From Ruminococcus sp. UBA1394 (lineage in GTDB: Bacteria > Bacillota > Clostridia > Oscillospirales > Ruminococcaceae): DNA of 36,398 nucleotides. This document shows positions 30,357-36,398 of this stretch, piece after piece. A program made the translations under genes and the position numbers. Within the stretch, counting starts at the first letter, position 1; every line of letters starts with the position of its first letter. Location of the stretch: positions 1 to 36,398 of the forward strand of contig DBQM01000011.1 in the NCBI GenBank assembly GCA_002305725.1, given 5' to 3'. The notes under the pieces were generated by a model. It searched no databases. It saw nothing but the letters and a program-made list of their open reading frames with translations, and was not told the DNA's origin.

Positions 30357-32655
30357 ACTCACTTCTGAGTGCTTCAACTGCGTCTTTTTTAGCCGCCATT
30401 CTTGCCGGTATATGACCGCCGAGAATTGTAAGAACTGTGCTTATGCATACAAGTATCAGCGCATGGCTTACTTTGAGCTGTGCCACTGATTTAAGGTCTG
30501 TCAGGGCATAAATTATTGAGTTTATCGGGAACGTAAGCAGTTTTGCGATAATAATACCCAGGAGTCCGGAGCATACGCCGAGGATAAAGGTCTCTGCGTC
30601 GAAAACTCGTGTGATATCCTTTTTGCGTGCTCCAAGTGCTTTTAAGATACCAATTTCCTTTGTCCTTTCAAGTACTGAAGTGTATGTGATAATCGCAATC
30701 ATGATAAGGCTGACTATCAGATTTGTTCCGGCAAAAGCGATAAGGACTATCGTAATACCGTCCATGATGCCGTCGGACATTGAGGAAACCATTCCTGCTG
30801 TATCAGTATAGATTATCTGGTCGTCCTCTTCAAGTCCCTCGTTGAATTCGTCAAGGTACTCAAGTATCTTGTCCTTTGTTTCAAAGTCATAGGGGTAAAG
30901 CTGAATCATAAAAGGCGTTGCGTTTCCGCCGAGGTAAGCTAAAGTCTGCTTTTTTGTTTCCTCGTCAAGGGTTTCCATTGACAGAACGTTTACATCAGAC
31001 TCCTCCTGTGCCTTTACAATCTCAGAATTCATGGAATTATCTATAACCCTCTGGGCAAGAGCGTCACTGTATGCCAGCGCACCGCCGTCTGATACCATTG
31101 AAGTAGGAGAATCCTCTTTCGGACGTACAATGCCGGCAACAGTAAGAGTTATGCTGTTTTCAGACTCATACATTGCCTTGTAATCTGTATTGAATGTGTA
31201 TGTACCGTATTCAGTAGGAACATAGTAGTCATCGTTCATGATAACTTTAACTTCTGTGCCGATTATATCGTCAAAGCTGTATTCCTCAGTCGAATCAACA
31301 TCAAATCCAAGTTCTTTGAGAATTGTATTGTTTACACGGTTTTTTGTGTCCACAGCGAGAATAAGCTCTGTTTCATTTTCCGGCATTCTTCCGCAAAGCA
31401 CATCGTAATGTTCTTCCATAAATGAGTTTTTGTCGTCTTTCAGTGAAACCGGATAGGAAGTGAAGGTCATGTTTCCGGCTGTTACTGGTACATACTGGTC
31501 GCCGTCTTTTCTTATCATATTAAGATTTACCAGTCTTGAATAACCCATGCCTTTGCAGAGGTCCTTGTCAATATTGTCCACATATTCCAGGTACTCATCT
31601 GTGAACTTGTTTGTGTGCATCATCGTTTCCTGCATGGAATCCATGACGTATACCTTCTGCTCGTCCGGGTACTCCTCATATTTCGTCGCCTCTTTACTCA
31701 TCTTCTCCATTGTTTCAGCGTCCATGCTTATGCTCTGCTGTGTTATCATCACCGGCATCTGCTGGAGGGTGTCAGCCTCAAACTTGTCTATCTGCATCTG
31801 GAATCCAACCGACAGGCTGAGTATAACTGCAATACCGATAATACCGATACTGGAGGCAAAGGAGGTGAGGAAGGTTCTGCCAAGCTTTGTTCTGATGTTG
31901 TTTGCTGACAGCTTTAACGCTGTAAGAAAACTCATACTGGTTTTTTTCAGCGAAAATTCCTTTGTTTCCTCCTGCTCATTGTACGGATTTGTGTCAGAAA
32001 TGATTTTGCCGTCCTGAAAGCTTACTATTCTGTCTGCATACTTTTCCGCAAGCTGAGGATTGTGAGTAACCATGATTACAAGCTTATCCCCTGCCACTTC
32101 TTTTATAAGGTCCATTATCTGAACGCTTGTTGACGTATCAAGTGCACCGGTCGGTTCGTCACACAAAAGAATATCCGGATCATTTGCCAGCGCTCTTGCA
32201 ATTGCAACTCTCTGCATCTGTCCTCCGGAAAGCTGATTAGGCTTTTTATGTATGTGGTCTTTCAGTCCGACCTTTTCAAGAGCCTCCATTGCCCTTTTGT
32301 GCTTTTCTGATGCTGAAACGCCGCTTAAAGTCATGCCCATTTCAACGTTGGCTACGATACTCAGATGTGTTATAAGATTATAGCTCTGAAAAATAAAACC
32401 AATACTGTTGTTGCGGTAAGCGTCCCAGTCACGGTCTTTGAAGTCCTTTGTCGATTTGCCGTTTATTATAAGGTCGCCGGAATCGTATCTGTCAAGACCG
32501 CCTATAATGTTAAGACAGGTAGTTTTTCCTGAACCGCTTGTTCCAAGAATAGCAACAAATTCCTTTTTTCTGAAAGAAACGCTGATATCATCAAGTGCTT
32601 TTGTTTCAACGTCACCTACATGGTACGTTTTTTTGATATTTTTTAATTCAAGCAT
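30355..32655 (-). CDS. ABC transporter ATPase-FtsX/MacB-type permease fusion
   Basis: A 766-residue single-chain half-transporter. The N-terminal ATPase (1-220) has Walker A GTSGSGKT (38-45), signature LSGGQ (142-146), Walker B DILLCDE (161-167) and the switch His in VTHNP. A first membrane helix (about 265-290) leads to a large extracellular domain (about 290-635), then three C-terminal helices of the FtsX/MacB type (about 640-750). Such type VII systems move peptides, antibiotics or lipoproteins, or work mechanically across the wall. No sensor kinase or immunity gene is adjacent, so the substrate is unknown. GGAGG precedes the ATG. Confidence 0.92.
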   Translation of the reverse strand: MLELKNIKKTYHVGDVETKALDDISVSFRKKEFVAILGTSGSGKTTCLNIIGGLDRYDSGDLIINGKSTKDFKDRDWDAYRNNSIGFIFQSYNLITHLSIVANVEMGMTLSGVSASEKHKRAMEALEKVGLKDHIHKKPNQLSGGQMQRVAIARALANDPDILLCDEPTGALDTSTSVQIMDLIKEVAGDKLVIMVTHNPQLAEKYADRIVSFQDGKIISDTNPYNEQEETKEFSLKKTSMSFLTALKLSANNIRTKLGRTFLTSFASSIGIIGIAVILSLSVGFQMQIDKFEADTLQQMPVMITQQSISMDAETMEKMSKEATKYEEYPDEQKVYVMDSMQETMMHTNKFTDEYLEYVDNIDKDLCKGMGYSRLVNLNMIRKDGDQYVPVTAGNMTFTSYPVSLKDDKNSFMEEHYDVLCGRMPENETELILAVDTKNRVNNTILKELGFDVDSTEEYSFDDIIGTEVKVIMNDDYYVPTEYGTYTFNTDYKAMYESENSITLTVAGIVRPKEDSPTSMVSDGGALAYSDALAQRVIDNSMNSEIVKAQEESDVNVLSMETLDEETKKQTLAYLGGNATPFMIQLYPYDFETKDKILEYLDEFNEGLEEDDQIIYTDTAGMVSSMSDGIMDGITIVLIAFAGTNLIVSLIMIAIITYTSVLERTKEIGILKALGARKKDITRVFDAETFILGVCSGLLGIIIAKLLTFPINSIIYALTDLKSVAQLKVSHALILVCISTVLTILGGHIPARMAAKKDAVEALRSE

Positions 32656-32693
32656 TCATTCAGCCTCCATATTCCATATTTTTTCCATGTAAC

Positions 32694-32722
32694 ATAATAT
32701 CATTAATCCTTTTAAAAGTCAA
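32694..32722 (-). promoter_or_regulatory. Promoter of the ABC transporter gene
   Basis: On the minus strand TTGACT (32717-32722), a 17-base spacer and TATTAT (32694-32699). Confidence 0.75.
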
Positions 32723-32792
32723 ACTATTTTTTGTTTTATCACATAATTTTCAAAAAAATTCTTAATTTCATGTAGTTTTTTCTAAGAATTTA

Positions 32793-32801
32793 TGATATAA
32801 T
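32793..32801 (+). promoter_or_regulatory. Extended -10 promoter of the PHP-Lrp-aminotransferase-ispE operon
   Basis: TGATATAAT (TG-n-TATAAT; -10 at 32796-32801). The -35 position (TAGTTT, 32773-32778) is poor, so the call rests on the extended -10. The rest of the gap, 32656-32870, holds only this and the divergent ABC promoter. Confidence 0.6.
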
Positions 32802-32870
32802 CAATATAGGCACAAGCTTTTACTTAATGGCAATCCCTTTTGACCATAAAACAATTTAACGGAGGCTTAC

Positions 32871-33713
32871 ATGATTATTGATTGTCATACGCATACACGC
32901 AACTCATTCGACGCAGATAATGATACAGTTATCGAACGCTGTGAACGAGCGATACAGCTCGGACTTGACGCAATGGCAGTTACAGATCATTGTGAAGTCA
33001 ACAGATTCTTTGACAAAGACCATTACAAAATCGACTATGAGCAGAAATATGATGACTACGGCTTTAACAAAGCTTTTGAAAATTCAATGGCTGAAACAAC
33101 CGCTGCAAAAGAACTTTACAGCGGTAAACTCAATCTCATCTGCGGACTGGAACTTGGTCAGCCCCTTGCAGACATGGAAGTTACTGAGAAAATCCTCGAG
33201 GACAAACGGCTTGATTTTATCATTGCGTCAATGCATGAAATGCCAGGTCATGATGATTTTGCTTTTCTGGATTACTCACAGGAAGATGTCCCGGCGCTGC
33301 TCGAACAGGATTTCAATGAGATTCTGAAAATTGCAAAGTGGGGGAAATTTGATGTTCTGGGTCACATAACCTATGCGCTGAGATATATACAGGGTAATCA
33401 GAATATTCCTGTTGACATGACGCCGTATCAGGACATTATCAGAGAAATTCTAAAAACTGTAATTGAAAAAGGAAAAGGTATTGAGATAAATACTTCCGGA
33501 CTGCGACAGAAATTCGGCGACACTTTCCCGTCCTTTGAATACATAAAGCTCTACCGTGAGCTTGGGGGCGAGATTCTGACAGTCGGTTCTGACAGTCACA
33601 CCACCGCCGACCTTGCAAAAGGAGTTAGGGAAGGCATTGAAATTGCGGCACAGGCAGGGTTCACCAGAATTGCATATTTTAAAGAAAGAAAACCTTATTT
33701 TATCAATATTTAA
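32871..33713 (+). CDS. PHP-domain phosphatase, histidinol-phosphatase (HisJ) family
   Basis: A metal-dependent phosphoesterase of 280 residues. PHP-domain ligands are visible in order: HTH (6-8), TDHCE, GLELGQ, SMHE, LGHITY and GSDSHT. Size and motifs match HisJ-type histidinol-phosphatases, which make histidinol from histidinol phosphate, but other phosphate esters are possible because no other histidine gene is nearby. GGAGG precedes the ATG. It leads a probable four-gene operon with an Lrp regulator, an aminotransferase and ispE; the gap to the Lrp gene is 14 bases. Confidence 0.85.
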   Translation: MIIDCHTHTRNSFDADNDTVIERCERAIQLGLDAMAVTDHCEVNRFFDKDHYKIDYEQKYDDYGFNKAFENSMAETTAAKELYSGKLNLICGLELGQPLADMEVTEKILEDKRLDFIIASMHEMPGHDDFAFLDYSQEDVPALLEQDFNEILKIAKWGKFDVLGHITYALRYIQGNQNIPVDMTPYQDIIREILKTVIEKGKGIEINTSGLRQKFGDTFPSFEYIKLYRELGGEILTVGSDSHTTADLAKGVREGIEIAAQAGFTRIAYFKERKPYFINI

Positions 33714-33727
33714 CGGAGGTCATTAAC

Positions 33728-34207
33728 ATGAATGATTTGATTAAGCTTTTAAATCAGAATGCCAGATTTTCAAATGAACAGCTTGCGGCTATGCTGGGTA
33801 CAACTCCGGCTGATGTCGCAGCACAGATTGAAAAACTTGAACAGAACGGTGTAATAAAGGGTTACAGTGTAATTCTTGACGAAAGTCTTGCAGACAAAGA
33901 TATGGTCATGGCAATTATTGAGCTTAAAGTTACTCCTCAGCGTGACTGCGGATTTGATGAAATTGCTAAAACCATTATGATGTATGACGAGGTTGACAGC
34001 ATTTCCTTAATGTCAGGTTCTTATGACCTTTCTGTAACTGTCAAAGGAAAGAATTTGCAGGACATTGCACTTTTTGTGGCACAGCGCCTTTCTACAATTG
34101 AGGGTGTACTCTCAACTACTACTCATTTCATTCTCAAAACCTACAAGGAAAAGGGAATTTTCATTGAGAATGAAGATAAAGATGAAAGGGGTTTTGTTGC
34201 TCCGTGA
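33728..34207 (+). CDS. Lrp/AsnC family transcriptional regulator
   Basis: An amino-acid-responsive regulator of 159 residues. The N-terminal winged helix-turn-helix (about 1-55; RFSNEQLAAMLGTTPADVAA) is followed by the ligand-binding RAM domain (about 60-140). GGAGG precedes the ATG. Its last four bases overlap the start of the aminotransferase gene (GTGA), so the two are translationally coupled, and the regulator most likely controls that enzyme or senses its product. Confidence 0.92.
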   Translation: MNDLIKLLNQNARFSNEQLAAMLGTTPADVAAQIEKLEQNGVIKGYSVILDESLADKDMVMAIIELKVTPQRDCGFDEIAKTIMMYDEVDSISLMSGSYDLSVTVKGKNLQDIALFVAQRLSTIEGVLSTTTHFILKTYKEKGIFIENEDKDERGFVAP

Positions 34208-35376
34208 TTAACTATGATGAAGTATTATCTGATACAATAAAAGAGATAAAGCCTTCCGGAATCAGAAAATTTTTCGATCTGGCGTCAACAGTTGACAATG
34301 TTATCAGTCTCGGCGTCGGCGAACCGGATTTTCAGACGCCGTGGTCTGTAAGAAAAACAGCTATTGATACTCTGGAGAAAAAAAGAATTGTCTATTCCGC
34401 AAACTCCGGTCTTGCTGAACTCAGGTCAGAAATTGCAAAATACATAGAGAAAAAAATCAATGTACGTTATGACTCTGAGCATGAAATTATTGTTACTGTC
34501 GGCGGTTCTGAGGCTATTGACATTTCTATCAGAGCACTTTTAAATCCGGGAGATGAGGTGCTTATCGTTGAGCCATGCTTTGTCTGCTACGCTCCGATTG
34601 TTGAGCTTACAGGCGGTGTTCCGGTTACTATAAACACAAGAATTGAGGATAATTTCAAGCTTACTGCCGATCTTCTCCGTGAAAAAATAACTGACAAAAC
34701 AAAGCTTCTTATCCTCCCCTTTCCTAACAATCCGACCGGTGCTATCATGACGAGGGAGGACCTTGAAAGTATAGCGGAGGTTCTGCGTGACACCAACATC
34801 ATGATTTTGTCCGACGAAATTTATTCCGAGCTTACCTATGGCAGAAAGCACTGCTCAATAACTGAAATTGACGGTATGAAAGAGAGAACTATTCTTATAA
34901 ACGGTTTCTCAAAAGCCTTTGCCATGACCGGATGGCGTCTTGGATATCTTGCAGCACCGGCACCGATAGTAAAGCAGATTCTCAAAATTCACCAGTATGT
35001 TATAATGTGTTCCCCTACTATCAGCCAGTACGCAGCTATCGAGGCTCTGCAGCACTGCGACCGTGAAGTAAAAAACATGGTAGCGGAATACAACATAAGG
35101 CGCAGACTGCTCGTGGAAAGCTTTAATAAAATGGGTCTTACCTGCTTTAATCCGGAGGGAGCGTTCTATGTTTTCCCATGCATTAAAAGTACAGGACTCA
35201 ATAGTGAGGAATTTTGCGAAAAGCTGCTTGAAAATCAGAAAGTTGCAGTTGTTCCGGGAAATGCGTTCGGACAAAGCGGCGAAGGTTTTATCAGAGTTTC
35301 CTATGCTTATTCCCTCAAACACCTTATGGAAGCGCTCAAACGCATTCAGGCATTTATTGACAATCTGAAGGAATGA
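34204..35376 (+). CDS. Class I/II PLP-dependent aminotransferase
   Basis: A 390-residue fold-type I aminotransferase of the aspartate/aromatic group. Motifs are SLGVGEPDF, YSANSGLAELR, PFPNNPTGAIM, SDEIYSELTY, NGFSKAFAMTGWRLGYL with the PLP Lys, and RVSYAYS with the C-terminal carboxylate Arg. The start is GTG at 34204, overlapping the Lrp stop codon; no ATG lies close by. AAAGGGG is about 12 bases upstream. Relatives include PatA-type enzymes of lysine synthesis and aromatic aminotransferases; the substrate is not settled. ispE begins four bases after its stop codon. Confidence 0.9.
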   Translation: MINYDEVLSDTIKEIKPSGIRKFFDLASTVDNVISLGVGEPDFQTPWSVRKTAIDTLEKKRIVYSANSGLAELRSEIAKYIEKKINVRYDSEHEIIVTVGGSEAIDISIRALLNPGDEVLIVEPCFVCYAPIVELTGGVPVTINTRIEDNFKLTADLLREKITDKTKLLILPFPNNPTGAIMTREDLESIAEVLRDTNIMILSDEIYSELTYGRKHCSITEIDGMKERTILINGFSKAFAMTGWRLGYLAAPAPIVKQILKIHQYVIMCSPTISQYAAIEALQHCDREVKNMVAEYNIRRRLLVESFNKMGLTCFNPEGAFYVFPCIKSTGLNSEEFCEKLLENQKVAVVPGNAFGQSGEGFIRVSYAYSLKHLMEALKRIQAFIDNLKE

Positions 35377-35380
35377 TATT

Positions 35381-36250
35381 ATGGATACTGTAACTTTAAA
35401 ATGCTCTGCCAAAATCAATCTTTCCCTTGATGTGACCGGGAAACGAGATGACGGATACCACGAGATAGAAAGTATTTTTCAGAGCGTCAGCATTTATGAT
35501 ACCTTAACTGTTACAAAGCTTGACAGACCGGAAATCGTTATTTCATGCAGTGATCCCGATGTTCCATGCGACAAAAGCAATATTGTTCACAAGGCAGCTG
35601 AGCTTTTTTTCCGGGAAACGAAAATAATCGGCGGTGCTGAAATTCATATTGAAAAGGAGATACCGTCGCAGGCTGGTTTAGGCGGAGGAAGTTCAGACGG
35701 TGCGGGTGTTCTGTATGCATTGAATATGCTCTATGATACCGGTCTTTACGGAAGAGAGCTTACCGAACTGGGTGGAAAGGTCAGCGCTGATACTGCGTTT
35801 TTTACTGTAGGCGGGACAGCTTATGTAAGTGGAATTGGTGAGGAAATTCAGTCAATACGCTATATTCCAAAGGTTGATATGGTTATAGCAAAAGGAGCGT
35901 CCGGCATATCAACTCCGGAAGCTTACAGAAAAATTGACAGCCTTGTTTACCCTGCTCATCCCCAGACGCAGAAGCTGCTTAAAGCAATAGACAAGGGAAA
36001 ATTTTTATCCAGATGTGAACTTTGTGAAAATATTTTTGAAAGTGTCACAAATCTGAAAGATGTCACAGATCTGAAAAATCTGATGACTGAAAATGGTGCT
36101 CTAACCTCATTAATGAGCGGCAGCGGTTCATCTGTTTTCGGAATTTTCCCCGATAAAGAGACAGCCGTGAAATGTACTGACATACTAAAGCGGAAATACT
36201 CTTTTGCTGAATACTGCCGTGCAGTCCCTGAAAGCATCATTATAGCATAA
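35381..36250 (+). CDS. ispE: 4-diphosphocytidyl-2-C-methyl-D-erythritol kinase
   Basis: A GHMP kinase of the methylerythritol phosphate route to isoprenoids; it phosphorylates CDP-methylerythritol at the 2-hydroxyl. The 289 residues are standard. Motifs are KINLSLDVTGKRDDGYHEI at the N-terminus, the ATP loop PSQAGLGGGSSDG, and LMSGSGSSVFGIF in the C-terminal domain. The usual GADVPF motif reads SADTAFF, but the catalytic Asp is kept. AAGGA lies within the end of the upstream gene. Coupling to an aminotransferase operon is probably only transcriptional. Confidence 0.95.
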   Translation: MDTVTLKCSAKINLSLDVTGKRDDGYHEIESIFQSVSIYDTLTVTKLDRPEIVISCSDPDVPCDKSNIVHKAAELFFRETKIIGGAEIHIEKEIPSQAGLGGGSSDGAGVLYALNMLYDTGLYGRELTELGGKVSADTAFFTVGGTAYVSGIGEEIQSIRYIPKVDMVIAKGASGISTPEAYRKIDSLVYPAHPQTQKLLKAIDKGKFLSRCELCENIFESVTNLKDVTDLKNLMTENGALTSLMSGSGSSVFGIFPDKETAVKCTDILKRKYSFAEYCRAVPESIIIA

Positions 36251-36252
36251 AT

Positions 36253-36294
36253 AAAACTCCTGTGAATTATTATACAGTTCACAGGAGTTTTTCA
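36253..36294. terminator. Bidirectional terminator after ispE
   Basis: A 14-bp perfect stem, AAAACTCCTGTGAA (36253-36266) with TTCACAGGAGTTTT (36278-36291), lies between the ends of ispE and the convergent partial gene. Confidence 0.9.
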
Positions 36295-36302
36295 GTTATG
36301 TG

Positions 36303-36398
36303 TTATTTTTCCTTTTCGGACTTTTCAGAGTCACGTTCTTTTGCGGCTCTGCAGTCCTTGACAACAGCAGTAACAAATGCTGCACCAATATAAATCAC
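36303..36398 (-). CDS. C-terminal end of an unidentified protein (cut by the window edge)
   Basis: The last 31 codons of a minus-strand gene end in TAA at 36303-36305. The visible residues begin VIYIGAAFVTAVVKD and end in a charged Lys/Glu/Ser tail (KSEKEK). A short hydrophobic stretch followed by a charged tail suggests a membrane protein, but this is too little to name. It ends against the bidirectional terminator, which supports it being real. Confidence 0.6.
   Translation of the reverse strand: MIYIGAAFVTAVVKDCRAAKERDSEKSEKEK

Overview
The window looks like chromosomal DNA from a Gram-positive gut or rumen anaerobe of the Ruminococcus/Oscillospiraceae type. The clues are AddAB, a secreted GH25 enzyme with a Thr-rich linker, TTGACA/TATAAT promoters with 17-base spacers, AGGAGG ribosome sites, LCP cell-wall chemistry and clostridial-style riboswitches. 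The genus is inferred from gene style only. No IS, phage, CRISPR, tRNA or rRNA gene was seen. It is mostly housekeeping DNA holding a few unusual elements.

Layout. 1-115: an intergenic two-hairpin repeat. 116-7025 (-): addB-addA, the double-strand-break helicase-nuclease, with overlapping reading frames. 7085-8209 (-): secreted GH25 muramidase. 8391-9994 (+): promoter, M-box Mg2+ riboswitch and mgtE. 10049-11676 (+): a 31-aa membrane peptide and an LCP protein with a Gln/Pro repeat. 11769-12302 (-): a small P-loop kinase. 12409-14286 (-): glutamine synthetase followed by an ANTAR RNA-binding regulator. 14466-20280 (-): an ACT regulator and homoserine dehydrogenase behind a structured repeat-like leader, then a TetM-like GTPase fused to a Rae1/YacP-type RNase, then HflX. 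20392-25271 (+): a chemoreceptor, a zinc-protease-like protein and a beta-helix lipoprotein. 25327-26601 (-): class Ic aminotransferase. 26835-27136: a probable unannotated type I toxin-antitoxin locus. 27154-29962 (-): P-type ATPase behind a yybP-ykoY Mn2+ riboswitch. 29978-30314 (+): DUF1294 membrane protein. 30355-32722 (-): ABC ATPase-permease. 32796-36250 (+): PHP phosphatase, Lrp regulator, aminotransferase and ispE. 36303-36398 (-): end of an unidentified gene.

The two most notable items are these. (1) In 26835-27136 two strong convergent promoters flank a 27-codon hydrophobic peptide. Both RNAs are predicted to begin with the same 12 bases, the long RNA's two ends are complementary, its Shine-Dalgarno lies in a GNRA-loop hairpin, and the short RNA is fully antisense to the long RNA's 3' part. 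This is the architecture of a type I toxin-antitoxin pair. (2) The 851-residue protein at 15734-18289 joins a ribosomal-protection-type GTPase to a domain closely resembling the A-site mRNA endonuclease Rae1. It lies 11 bases upstream of hflX, whose product splits stalled ribosomes, so the pair may be a stalled-ribosome response module.

Metal control is a second theme: an M-box governs the Mg2+ transporter, and a Mn2+-class riboswitch governs an ATPase that homology alone would label a calcium pump. All functional calls come from reading the sequence; no database search was run.
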